From positions 22,501-86,500 of the forward strand of contig WBZZ01005889.1 in assembly GCA_019918135.1 (NCBI GenBank): DNA of 64,000 bases, in the 5' to 3' direction. This DNA comes from Paulinella micropora. Its lineage: Eukaryota > Cercozoa > Imbricatea > Euglyphida > Paulinellidae. The notes below the pieces were generated by a model. That model was not told the DNA's origin and ran no database searches. It saw only the letters and a list, made by a program, of their open reading frames with translations. This document shows, one piece after another, positions 22,090 through 32,108 of this stretch; position 1 is the first letter of the stretch; every line of letters begins with the position of its first letter. The position numbers and the translations under genes were made by a program.

Positions 22090-22888
22090 TGTCTTCGCCG
22101 CCGCCGCACTTCGGGTCTTCCTTTCCCCGCTGGTCCAATTTCGGTTAGGGATTTTTTTTGTGCGTGCGCTGCTCCTTTTTCCTCAACCAAAAAAAAAAGG
22201 GTGGGCACGACAGCCGGCAAGAAAAGCTTAAAAAGAGGTCGGACAGCAAGCGGGAGACTATCCCTCCTCCCCCCCTTCCCTTCCCTGCCCAACCGTTCTT
22301 CCCTGTGTCGAAAAATCTGGTTGCCTTCTCCTCCTCCCCTCCCCTTTTTTTTGTGTACTTTCTCCGGCCCCTTCCCCCGCCCTTTCCCGGACCTAGCTCG
22401 GTTTGGCCATAATTTGTTTTGGGACAAATTTTTGCAAATGGCCTCCCTCCCGCTCTCTTTCTCAGGTTTGGCAAAAAAACAAAATAGAGGTAGGAAAAGG
22501 AAAAAGGATCGACCGGCAGGAAGGAGCTGAAAAGAGTTCGTGGCGAAGAAGGGGAGGGAGGGGTAGAACAAAATGCCGTCCTGTCCAAAAGGTAGAAGAA
22601 GTGATGAATCGCGCTACCTTTTGTACAATTTCTGTTCTGCCGTTTCTTCGACCTGGCACTGTAAGGGGTAGAAACGCTCTCTCCTCTCCCCTTTTCCTCT
22701 CCCTTCGTCGCTTAACCCCCCCCCTAGACTTTTAAAAAAAACCATGGTGGCATTTCCTGTGTATTTTTGCAGCCAAAACAGCGAAAAGGCAAAGTCAGTT
22801 CTGCCTCTAAAAAAACTCAGTCACTGTTTCTAAAAAATACTGTTTTTATCCTTTTTTTCACTAGGACCCGCGCGGTCGCTCACGCTAG
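22090..22888. other. Long spacer without a supported gene
   Basis: Overlapping frames on both strands are all low complexity (Arg/Lys/Gly or Pro/Ser/Phe) and cross homopolymers (A10, T7, C9). I see nothing else. It lies between two minus-strand genes. Confidence 0.6.
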
Positions 22889-24292
22889 CTAGAGTTTGCC
22901 CTCGTCAGTGCCCCCAGCTTTTCGGAGGAACAGCAGCATCTCTGCTGCTTCCGCGTCCTCGGCCTCCTGCGTATTCCGTTGTGCTCGTACAGCAGGAGGG
23001 CGTGTAGCTCTCGGGAGTTGTGCAGCAGGGCGCGCTGCTATAGGAGCCCTGTCAGTGGTCAAAGAAGCCCTGTGCATGAAATGCAACAACCTCAAGCGTA
23101 CAAAAGTATGCGTCATTTGGATCAAGAATTTGGCTTTTTTTCGGACATGAGTTTCTTGGCTAGTGCTCGTGTTTCCAATTCTTGTCTGTTGTAAAAGAAC
23201 CCGACATTCGTCCTGGTGATTGTCACGATAATCCATAAAGGCCCACGACAGAAGCGCTTTGGTGTTTTCTCGTTGTTGTCTGTTTTGGACAGCCAATAAA
23301 CCCTGGAAATGTTCCTCTACTGCCTCTGCTTCACACAAACGCAGGTAGTTCCACAACCAAGTCAGGGCATAAAACTCGTTATCCTTTTTTAGGTGCATCC
23401 AATCATTCACCCCTGGCCTGTTGTTCCAGTTCTGTTGGTAACCAAAGAAACTCTTAACCTCAATTTGCATGTCGGTTTCATTATGCACGACTAGATTTTG
23501 TGCATCGGAGCGTACACGACAGAACAGACGATCCTCCGGAAACCCGAAGCATTTTAGTACAGGTTCTAGCAGCCAGCACGGGGCCTGGGGTGCAGTGTGA
23601 GGACCTAACAGCTCGCACTGTCTACCCGAGTGTGCAGCGTCGCTGGCATAAACCTTGCGCTCTTTCAGGCAGTACCACGCCGGGACTCGGCCGGGGCTCG
23701 TCATTTTGCAGGACTTCCAGTCGAAATTCTGGCACGTACTTTCGTGTTTAGGGATTTCGTACTGACGCAGGCCCAAGAACCCGCAACGCAAGCAGTACAT
23801 GCCGCAGGGGTAAGTTGTCTGCAGCTCATCTAATAAAGACTCTTCAAAACTGGCCAAGTGTTTCTGCTCGTGTGCTTTGTCACGGGCAAACATGGCGGCC
23901 CCCGCACGGTAACGTGCGCCTTCACAGCACGCGTACCAATTGCTTCTCGCAGGCACTTTGGCGTACAAAACTCTCATGAGCTCCTGAATAAAAAAACGAT
24001 GTTCGGACGAACCGGCTGTGTACTCGCCGCAACTCGAGCAGACCAGCAGCAGGTTGTTACAGGGCCTTTTCATCACCACCAACTTCACAATCAGGAATTC
24101 TCGGATAGAGGCTTGACTGCTGCTTTCGAAGGGAATCACTAGACAATCGCCGCCGCCGCCCGAGAGTAGTACAGGCCGGGGGTGTTTTTCACGAGCTTCA
24201 AAAAATTGCTTCTGGCTGCGACCCGCTAGATGGAACAGATGTTCACCCAGTCTGCCATAGCAACAAGTACTAGTCTGCATAAACTCAGCCAA
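22889..24292 (-). CDS. Cys-rich hypothetical protein, 467 aa
   Basis: An intact frame from ATG 24292 to a stop at 22889. Two Cys clusters look like metal sites: CSSCGEYTAGSSEH near residue 85 and YPCGMYCLRCGF...HESTC near residues 160-190. A Trp/Tyr/Asn-rich middle (FFGYQQNWNNRPGVNDWMHL) and a charged C-terminal tail follow. No signal peptide or membrane segment. I do not recognise a family; a zinc-binding regulatory or nucleic-acid protein is possible but unproven. Confidence 0.7.
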   Translation of the reverse strand: MAEFMQTSTCCYGRLGEHLFHLAGRSQKQFFEAREKHPRPVLLSGGGGDCLVIPFESSSQASIREFLIVKLVVMKRPCNNLLLVCSSCGEYTAGSSEHRFFIQELMRVLYAKVPARSNWYACCEGARYRAGAAMFARDKAHEQKHLASFEESLLDELQTTYPCGMYCLRCGFLGLRQYEIPKHESTCQNFDWKSCKMTSPGRVPAWYCLKERKVYASDAAHSGRQCELLGPHTAPQAPCWLLEPVLKCFGFPEDRLFCRVRSDAQNLVVHNETDMQIEVKSFFGYQQNWNNRPGVNDWMHLKKDNEFYALTWLWNYLRLCEAEAVEEHFQGLLAVQNRQQRENTKALLSWAFMDYRDNHQDECRVLLQQTRIGNTSTSQETHVRKKAKFLIQMTHTFVRLRLLHFMHRASLTTDRAPIAARPAAQLPRATRPPAVRAQRNTQEAEDAEAAEMLLFLRKAGGTDEGKL

Positions 24293-24676
24293 GCAAAAAA
24301 GAACCGCCGGGCGTTTTTTTTTCCTCCTTTTTTAAAAAAAAAACAGTAGAGAACGGAGAAGAAAAGGAGGAACAAGCCAAGACGGCAGAGAAATTACTAG
24401 ATCTTTTTTTTTTGTTCACGGCCCTCCCTCCCCCTTGTATCGGCAAGGCTTGATGATGAGGGAGGAGGGAGAGGGGAGGGGGGGTTGACCGGCAGGAAAA
24501 TGGAGCTCAAAGAGTCTGAGCGAGGGCCGGGGGGGGGGGGGGGGGGAGGAAGCTGAAGGGAATGCGCATAATAGAGCGAAGATGCCCAGCTTCGAAAAAA
24601 AATAATCACCTACAAAAAACCAATCCAACCCATAAAAAGGCGTGGCACAAAAAACAAAGCGAGCCGAGATCATCAG
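24293..24676. other. Spacer with G17-type run
   Basis: No gene. A long G run lies at about 24,530-24,547 beside AGGGAGGAGGGAG-type purines. It is the shared upstream region of two divergent genes (24292 minus, 24677 plus). Confidence 0.65.
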
Positions 24677-26262
24677 ATGGACAAGACGCAAGAACTGGTC
24701 CCCACTGCACCTACCGCCGTGGCTTCCCTGGCGGCGACCCCTAACGACGAAGCCAGTGCGATTGGAGCCGAGGACCCAACTAATGTTTTGCAAGAAGCTC
24801 AATTGCTCATGGCATGGGACCAGCAGATTTCGCCAACATCCGGCGCAGTCAGGACGGTTTCTTTTGCATTTCTGATGCCATTTGCGCCTTTACGGACTGT
24901 TCTGAAAATTCCGCCAGAAAAAAGTGGCTCAAGGTGGCACTAAAGTTAGGCCGGCCCGTTCGGCGACCCATCGTTACCCAAAATAATAGTGGCCAGGAGT
25001 GCCACCAGGGGAATACGTTCGATTTTCCCGTGAAGTTTTTTGCGTTTCCACGGCGGGCCGCGCGGGCCGACGGACGCGAGGTGGCACCGGCGCAGGAGGT
25101 CAAGGAGGGCGAGCGCCGGGCCGCACAATGCACGACCTTTAAGGGCCTGCTGACAATTCTGAGTCACCTCGAGCACCCGAGATGCAAGAAGCTGCGCGAA
25201 GAAATGGCTCGGATCGCAACTCGAGCCGCGGCGGGCGACGAAGCACTCGAGAAAGCCTTGCCAGTACGTAGGCAAGAGCTGCCACCAGACGTCCGCGACC
25301 TCATGCGCGCAGGCCTGGCTGGCTTTGGCGACTCGACAAATACAGTAACCCTCAGGACCATGGCCGCGCAGCTGGGCACGATGGTGGAGATGAAAGATAA
25401 ACTGCTCGAGGCCAACTCGAGGATCATCGAGCAGCAGACTGCTCGGCTCGAGCAGCAGACTGCTCGGCTGGCGCTGGCGGATGTGGCCTTGAAGCAACAG
25501 CAACTCATCACGAATCTGCAGGAAGAGAAGGCTGCCAAGCGCCGGAAGCTGTTGTTGGGCGCGGTGCCAGTGTTCTCGGCAGAGGACGACTCCGCTAGCG
25601 AGGGCGACTACCCCGCGGGCTCGACCTGCAAGGGAGACCCGCGCTGGTCTCGGCTGATGAACGAGCAAGCCCGTGTGTTTGCCGAGACATTGGCACGGGC
25701 CTTGACGTCCTACGCCAAGGGAGTACGCGACCAACTTGTCAACACAGAGGAACCAGCAGAGGAGATCGAGCCTGAAGTCTGGCAGCAAGCCAATAACGAA
25801 GCAGTCGAAGCGCTCCGGCAGGCTGTCACGGAAATCTTGCGCCCCGCGGACCCTGCGGTTTTGGCTCGTTTCAAGAGCGTCAATGGCACCCAAACGTACA
25901 GCGAGGTGGTGAGAATTGTTTGCTCGAGGCTTCCACGCCGAAATCTGAATTCCACCCATTTGCCGTTAGCACACCTTTTCATTTACCTCGTGGCCAAGAA
26001 CAAGTTCTTAGCGCAAGTGGCCGGCCACGAAGATGATGCAGACTTGGCTAGAGACAGAGAGCTCGAGACCACCTTAGGCGAAGAAGTTCTAGGAGAAGAC
26101 ATTTTTTTATATTCTCTCGAGGAGCCACACGGGCTAGTGCGCAAGGACAATCAGGAACATGCATTGCGAACTGAAATGCTGAGGCAAGCACGAAACGGTG
26201 ACGCACAGGCCGAGGCCTTCTTTTTGGCCCGGGGCCTGCCCGTGAAGTACGTAGTGCGGTAA
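24677..26262 (+). CDS. Bro-N-like protein 1 (frame break near residue 46)
   Basis: The ATG at 24677 starts a Thr/Ala/Pro-rich N-terminus. The frame changes near 24,812, and the main frame runs to TAA at 26262. The next part matches the Bro-N/DinD pattern (DGFFCISDAICAFTDC, ARKKW, then ADGREVAP, FKGLLTIL, LEHPRCKKLREEM). Bro-N is a DNA-binding domain of baculovirus BRO and phage antirepressor proteins. A coiled coil with direct repeats (LEQQTARLEQQTARL), an RRK basic patch and a conserved C-terminal domain (LPLAHLFIYLVAKN, EPHGLV) follow. The minus-strand gene at 60861-59139 is a full-length paralogue, sharing even the N-terminal region, and that comparison fixes the start. A nuclear regulatory role is inferred. 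Confidence 0.7.
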
Positions 26263-26653
26263 AAAAAAACAAGTGCTAGAGCATTTCAGTACGCAACTCA
26301 ATTTCAACAGACTTTTTTCTCAACAGACTTTTTCTCAGTACAAAAAAAGAAGAAGATATATATAATATAACATAGAAAGGTATAACAGAAGAACTGTGGA
26401 AAAGTAGCTGTGGGGAAAGGGGGGGGGAGGGCCGCTTTGTCTGTAATGGTAAGTAAAACCAACTAGCCAGCCACGCCGGGAGGGAGAGAGGAGCAGTGTT
26501 TTTTTTTTGGTATTGCAAAGAAAGAAAAAAAGCAGGGAGGGGAGGAAAAGGAAAACCTCTGTTGTGTACCTGTTTTTCTTTTCAAAAGCTTGGTTATTCT
26601 TTTTAGGTCATTGATTTTTTGTGCCTGATTCCCTCTCTGTTTCTTTTTCTGGC
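26263..26653. other. Spacer with TATATA and T8
   Basis: No gene supported. Contains TATATATAATATAAC near 26,355, a GGGGGGG run and A/T homopolymers. It could hold the 3' end of the Bro-N-like gene and the promoter of the next one. Confidence 0.55.
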
Positions 26654-27094
26654 ATGGCGACAGGCCCCGTGCCCGGCTTCCAGGGCTTGTTGGCTAGCTG
26701 GGCAGCACGGACAGAGGCGCCATCGCGCTTGCCACCAGAGCCCAAGAACCTACCGCCTGTGATCGCACAGCCTTTTCAGTTACCGATTGTGGCGCCACAA
26801 TCGGCGCGAACAGAGGCCCAGCGCTGGCTGCGGACGCAACTAGAGGCGCAGGGTGTACAAGAGCCCGCGCTGGCCACGGTGCTGCGCACCTTGCAATACC
26901 GCGATCGCGCGGGCCTGCTGCGGCTGACGGAAGACGACCTGAAATTCTTGGTCACTAATGCCAGGCCCCGCTTAGAGCCTGACCTGGCGCTGCTACTACG
27001 CGATATTCTGCGCGATGAGGGCCACAACTATGAAAGACGGCACATTAGCAAAAAGGAGGGGGATGCCAATGAGGTGCAAGGGGAGCCTGGCTGA
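26654..27094 (+). CDS. Small helical protein, 146 aa, possible SAM-like domain
   Basis: The ATG at 26654 (GGCATGGCG context) is preferred over the upstream GTG. After a Pro-rich linker, residues about 60-128 (WLRTQLEAQ, LATVLRTLQ, LLRLTEDDLKFL, LALLLRDIL) have a spacing reminiscent of a sterile alpha motif, a small helical protein-interaction domain. The match is by eye only and could be another helical bundle. The C-terminus is charged. Intact frame, same strand as both neighbours. Confidence 0.6.
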   Translation: MATGPVPGFQGLLASWAARTEAPSRLPPEPKNLPPVIAQPFQLPIVAPQSARTEAQRWLRTQLEAQGVQEPALATVLRTLQYRDRAGLLRLTEDDLKFLVTNARPRLEPDLALLLRDILRDEGHNYERRHISKKEGDANEVQGEPG

Positions 27095-27295
27095 GAGAAA
27101 GAAAGAAAAAAAAGCAGACTCTGGCGCTCCTCTCCCCTCTTTTCTCCTCCCCACTTTTTCTTTTTCTTGCTCTTTTTTTTCTCTCTTTACCTCCCTCCCT
27201 TTCCCGTTTAGCCAGAAAGACAAAATCTGGTTAGCTCTTAGAAAGCTCGTTAGTTAAAAAGAAGTAAAAGTTTATAATAAAGATCTTGTGCGGCG

Positions 27296-28466
27296 ATGCA
27301 GCGCATGGCTACCGACAGTGAGAATGTGCAGGTCACGGTGAAGTGGTACGAGCTGAAGGAGTCAGAGCAGAAAGGAGCTGTCTGGCACAAACCACGAATT
27401 GTACCCAGGGAGTACACGTGCCAGGTACCCGTACCCGCGAGTATCGTGCGGAGGGGGATAGCCGCGATCGGACAAGCGATCGGGGTTGAGACGCTCAGCC
27501 GGGAAAGATCTCCCAAGCTCTGTCTTATGCCTGATATATTTTCGATAGATGAAAGGAATATGATCGTCGAGGATCCCAACAGGCTAGTCGCTTGGCTAGA
27601 AGAAGGCATCAAAAAGCAAAGAATGTCTCTGCATACCTTGACGGAAGAGTATCGGTCCTGGAAAACCGAGGAAAACGGGGACGAAATATTTACGCATCTC
27701 AACAAGCAAGTAAAGTACAATCGTCATGGCGAAGTGGTCCACGCTGAATACTACGTGACGTTGCGTGTCAGCTGGCCCTATCCTGCGGGTGGTCCGTTCC
27801 CGGCCAGTGGTGGTAGTGGTGCACCAATGGCGAAAGGGCTGGTGTGGGGAATTGCAACGAGCAGGAGGCCCTCCTCCTCGGATAACAAACAAAAATGTCA
27901 TCTGCTCTCGCGAGTCTTGACTAGACTAATTACGGAGGAACCCAGGTACTTGTCGAACAAGAACGCAGTCGAGGCCGTGATGGAGTTGGACCAAGAATTG
28001 CGATTTGCGGGGCACCGCCCCCTTGTTCGTCGAGGCCGATCACAAAGAAATACTTTCTACCAGTCTTACGATTCCGCTGGCGAAGCTAAGGCCTCTGCTA
28101 CTAGCAGCAGACATCCCATCTATATGGCTGCATGAATCAAACAACCGCGGCGCTTTGCTAGCGTGGTTTCAATGGCTCGGTTACTACCGGACGAGAGTGC
28201 TCATTGCCCTGCTCAAAAACATGTCCACCGCGTCAGCACAAGTGCAAGGCGTGGTCGGCCAGCTCCAAGAGCTACTGCGGGATATCTGGGCCGCTTCGCC
28301 AGGGCTATATGGACTCCGCGAGCCCGAAGTCGTCCAGCAGATAGCAAGCGCTATTGGAGTACGTGATGGCCTGCCGGGCGTGCTAGCAGAGGGTTTTGCT
28401 CAGGATGTAGTCGCACACTGCAAGCAATGCGGCGCTAGCCTCAAACACAGACAACAGAAGAAGTGA
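27296..28466 (+). CDS. Hypothetical protein, about 390 aa, one frame break
   Basis: The ATG at 27296 opens a 280-codon frame. A second frame continues from about 28,010 to TGA at 28466. The two join near the G4 run 28009-28012: before it the first frame is sensible (EAVMELDQELRF), after it only the second is (FVEADHKEILSTSL, LPGVLAEGFAQDVVAHC). A CKQCGASLKH cluster at the C-terminus could bind a metal. An Asn/Lys/Thr-rich N-terminal half has no recognisable motif. Confidence 0.6.
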
Positions 28467-28945
28467 CAAGGTGCCTCTCTCTCTTGCGCTAAAACTTCCT
28501 CCCTTCCATTTCCTCGCTCCTTTTCTATTCTTCGCGTGTGCAACACACTCTGTTCGTAATGCCGAGGGAAACAGCGAGAATGTGAGAAACGGCGGGAAGG
28601 AGGGAGGGGGGGGGGGGAAATACGTTTTTTTTTAGCTACTAAACATTTCCCGCCCGCCAGCCCTGCTCCCCCCCCGGAAAAAAAGATGACAAAAGGGGGG
28701 GGGGGGGAGGAGGGAGGGCTTGGTAACAATAAGAACAATCTACGGGGGTGAGTGCAGAGGGGAGGGGGGAAAAAACCCGTGTCAAAAGAAAAAGAGTGGT
28801 GGGGAGTCCCTTAGCAAAAAGAAGAAAGGCGGCCGCGCGCCTTTTCCTTTCCCCTCCCACTTTTTTGCCATCACACTGCATTCTTTTTGGCTTAAGTGGC
28901 TTACTTTGTAAAAGCCGTTGCACTCACTCTTTTCTTTTGTTCGGC
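28467..28945. other. Spacer with G12-G14 runs
   Basis: Homopolymeric G blocks at about 28,607-28,618 and 28,696-28,707, C8 and A/T runs. The frames crossing it are low complexity. No gene supported. Confidence 0.6.
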
Positions 28946-29644
28946 ATGGAACACGTGGCGTCTGCGCTGGTGCCCTTCGAATTCCGTGGCCACGACAGTG
29001 CGGCCGAGGAGGATGACGACCGGTACACGGGCTCTTTTGTGCCGCCGCCGCGCAGCACGAAGCACAGACCCAACTCACCCCCGCAGTGGCAGAATTACAA
29101 TGACTATGAGGCGGCCGGAGATGCCAACGCGCCGTCCGAGCCGATGCGCCCGCTGAGCCTTTACCCGGGGCTGGAGGAGGCTGAACGCGAGGACGCTAGG
29201 CAGAACCCGGGCGCGGACGAATCCTTCTGCTTTGCCTGCCAGTTCATGCCCACGGGACAATGCGACAACAGGGACTATGCGCACTTGCAGAGCTTATTCG
29301 ACGAGTGGGGCGACAGGAGCCCACTAGTAGTGCTGCGGTGTGTGCAGCAGTGGTACCGCCGGCGCTGGCAGGACGAATGCAACCAGCACTGGCTGCTGAG
29401 CAGCATACGGTTGCACATTGTGAGCCACCGCGCCATGCCGCCGGAGGTCTTTAGAAAGAACGCCATGCGTACGAACCAGGCGCTCCTGTACCACCTCGTG
29501 ACACAGGGCCTGCTGCGCGAGAATGACGACGGGACAGTGCGAGAGATAGACGAGAATAGCTTTAGAAAATACCAGAGCCTAGTGTTAGCCAGCGTCAAAC
29601 TACAGGCCAGCGCACAGTCCGCCTTACGGCCGGAGACATCCTAA
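28946..29644 (+). CDS. Hypothetical protein, 232 aa
   Basis: The ATG at 28946 (CGGCATGGAA) is chosen over the GTG at 28748, because the extra upstream part is homopolymeric. The N-terminal third is acidic and disordered-looking. The rest is helical and Trp-rich (FCFACQFMPTGQC, VVLRCVQQWYRRRWQDEC, HIVSHRAMPPEVF). The CxxC and later Cys may bind a metal. Intact, G/C-rich third positions. No family recognised. Confidence 0.7.
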   Translation: MEHVASALVPFEFRGHDSAAEEDDDRYTGSFVPPPRSTKHRPNSPPQWQNYNDYEAAGDANAPSEPMRPLSLYPGLEEAEREDARQNPGADESFCFACQFMPTGQCDNRDYAHLQSLFDEWGDRSPLVVLRCVQQWYRRRWQDECNQHWLLSSIRLHIVSHRAMPPEVFRKNAMRTNQALLYHLVTQGLLRENDDGTVREIDENSFRKYQSLVLASVKLQASAQSALRPETS

Positions 29645-29931
29645 TAGGTGGCAATTTTTTTTTACAATAGACAACAAAAGGAAAAAATCCTAGCACCAGC
29701 TCTTTTTTTTTCAAGGGACCGACAGAGGATGTTCTCCGGTGAGCAAATGTTTGTAGTACCAGGGGGGTTACGAGAAGAAATTTTACAACTATCAAAAAAA
29801 ACCGCCAGCCAAGCACTTTTTTAATAAAAACAGACTTTTTTTAGGGGAAAAAAAGAATAGTTTGGTTGAGCACAAACAGACGGCAGAGACGCTGCCCATC
29901 AACGGAAACAGAGTTGTCCTCCTGTTTTTGA

Positions 29932-30729
29932 TCATTCGTAGTCAGAGTCCGAGCCACTACAATCAGCACAGGCTCCCTTGGGATTGCCGCTGAGCCACTT
30001 GCGTTGGATAGGAGCTGTTACGCCCGTTTCGAGCAGATCTTCCCACTTCCTGGTGCACTCTCTTTCGGCTCTGTAAGCGTCTCCCAACAGATTCAGCATC
30101 GGCAACGAAACGATTTTCTGTACGGCCCGCACGATTTGTTCGCTGCTCCGCACTTCAGCTAAAATGCCGTCGAGTGGTAGATGCCTAAGGAATTGGTGTT
30201 TGCACTTTTTACCTCTCTGGTCTAGTGACAGGCTAAGTTCCATCACTGTTTTGCCGGTCCGGATCGTGTGTTTGCAATACAACACCAAACGCGTGGTGAC
30301 GGGTACGGATTCGCCGTAGCGTCTGCCCACGTCAATGTTCAGACGACCGCGCGCATCTAATACTTCTCCATTTTCGTAGTAATGATAGGGAACTGCCCCG
30401 TCGAGACCATACTTTTCAAAGCCCCTGCCCAGGGTCACTTTCACGATCTGTTTGACAAGTGCTGCTTGCACCCCGCGGAGTTCGTCTTGCTTAGCTCTGG
30501 TAGCCACAGGCAGCAAGGAGGACCTGAGGCTCTGGCAGGTCGTGCCTAGCACGGCCAGGGACGACGGGGAGTACGAGATGAGCAAGCCAGTTGTCTTGCC
30601 CTCTAGCAACTCGAGCAGAATCAACAAGGAAGAACGACCGTGTGCACGCTTTTGTCTTTTGTTCGGTCGCACGGAGTCTTTCATTTCGTCGTCAGGGGTC
30701 GTCGGGCCAGCGGCTCCAAGAAAAGACAT
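29932..30729 (-). CDS. F-box-like protein, paralogue of 62766-62032
   Basis: The ATG at 30729 (MSFLGAAG) is preferred; the longer frame starts with GTG inside a minisatellite. About residues 33-75 look like a weak F-box (LLILLELLEG, SPSSLAVLGTTCQSL). The paralogue at 62766-62032 shares SPxSxAVLGTTC, a VTLxxGxxKxGL stretch, a beta-rich middle and SxPMLNLLGDxY, so the two are clearly one family. Known F-box proteins bring substrates to SCF ligases through SKP1. Here the partner could be the SKP1-like gene at 13966-15124, but this is inference. The C-terminus ends in a Ser/Asp patch. A minisatellite begins immediately upstream. Confidence 0.65.
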   Translation of the reverse strand: MSFLGAAGPTTPDDEMKDSVRPNKRQKRAHGRSSLLILLELLEGKTTGLLISYSPSSLAVLGTTCQSLRSSLLPVATRAKQDELRGVQAALVKQIVKVTLGRGFEKYGLDGAVPYHYYENGEVLDARGRLNIDVGRRYGESVPVTTRLVLYCKHTIRTGKTVMELSLSLDQRGKKCKHQFLRHLPLDGILAEVRSSEQIVRAVQKIVSLPMLNLLGDAYRAERECTRKWEDLLETGVTAPIQRKWLSGNPKGACADCSGSDSDYE

Positions 30730-30739
30730 ACAGACTGAA

Positions 30740-31230
30740 CAACACACAAAATCAGATACACACACCAGAATCACGCAAGAATCACACACGTTCACACACG
30801 TTCACACACGTTCACACACATTCACACACAAGAATCACGCAAGAATCACACACATTCACACACAAGAATCACGCAAGAATCACACACATTCACACACAAG
30901 AATCACGCAAGAATCACACACATTCACACACAAGAATCACGCAAGAATCACAACACAAACAAGAATCACGCAAGAATCACACACATTCACACACAAGAAT
31001 CACGCAAGAATCACACACATTCACACACAAGAATCACGCAAGAATCACGCAAGAATCACACACATTCACACACAAGAATCACGCAAGAATCACACACATT
31101 CACACACGCACATTCACACACATTCACACACATTCACACACATTCACACACATTCACACACATTCACACACATTCACACACATTCACACACATTCACACA
31201 CATTCACACACATTCACACACACAAGATCA
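30740..31230. repeat. Minisatellite block 2a (AAGAATCACG / TTCACACACA units)
   Basis: About 490 bp of tandem CACGCAAGAATCACACACAT and TTCACACACA units, ending in a pure CACACATTCA array. It is directly upstream of the F-box-like gene at 30729 and not coding. Confidence 0.9.
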
Positions 31231-31324
31231 CACACACGTACACAATTGTACAAACGTTATTGAAATATGCACAGATTATACCTAAACAAGGCAAAAAAAT
31301 GAATTGTGAGCGATTCGACAAAAA

Positions 31325-31650
31325 AGACGAGTAGCAACCCTGCCGAGAATATTGACAGCATTGCGCAAACTCAATGGTGGCAACATTGGATAACATTGCG
31401 CAAACTCAATGGTGGCAACATTGGATAACATTGCGCAAACTCAATGGTGGCAACATTGGATAACATTGCGCAAACTCAATGGTGGCAACATTGGATAACA
31501 TTGCGCAAACTCAATGGTGGCAACATTGGATAACATTGCGCAAACTCAATGGTGGCAACATTGGATAACATTGCGCAAACACAATGGTGGCAACATTGGA
31601 CAGCATTGGACAGCATTGGACAGCCTTGCGCAAACTCAATGGTGACAAAT
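31325..31650. repeat. Minisatellite block 2b (36-bp unit)
   Basis: Seven to eight copies of a roughly 36-base unit (GGATAACATTGCGCAAAC followed by TCAATGGTGGCAACATT) end in GACAGCATTG variants. It lies in the divergent spacer between the gene at 30729 (minus) and the gene at 32109 (plus). The CAACATTG core also occurs in the block at 43730-44038. Confidence 0.9.
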
Positions 31651-32108
31651 TATCGGTAAGGTCTGGCCCTCCCCTCTCTCCTCCTCCTCCTGCTAGATCA
31701 CTCACAAATCGTTGTTTGGCCTCGTGTTGCAAAAAAAAAGGTATGATCTGGGTTTGCCACAACGACGTTTGTAAATTTGTGTATGCGTGTGATTCTGGTG
31801 TGTGTGAATGTGTGTGAATTTTTTTTTACTGTTTCTGTTATTATCTGCGCAGGTTTGTGTCTCTGCAAAGAGCTAGATGGCGTCCTCTTCTATTTTTTTT
31901 CTTCCTTCCTCTGTCTATCCTTGTCTTAACCAAGAGAAAAAGACATGTCTCTTTCTCTCTCTCTGCTTGTGTATGACTGTCTAAATCTCTGTACTAGTAT
32001 CGTCTTTGACAGCCATGTTGTCTGTTAGACAGCCACACCCAAAAAAGCTCTCCTTCGCTGTTTTGGCTTGTTTCCCTGCCTGCCAACAGAAAACAAAAAA
32101 GAACCTCG
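31651..32108. other. Upstream region of the 32109 gene
   Basis: Contains TTTTTTTT-type runs and TCTCTCTCTC near 31,950. No gene. It forms the right part of the divergent spacer with the second minisatellite block. Confidence 0.6.

Noticed and set aside
30591..31334. His/Thr/Ser-rich plus-strand frames
   Set aside because: They are readings of the CACACATTCA minisatellite and run antisense to the F-box-like gene.
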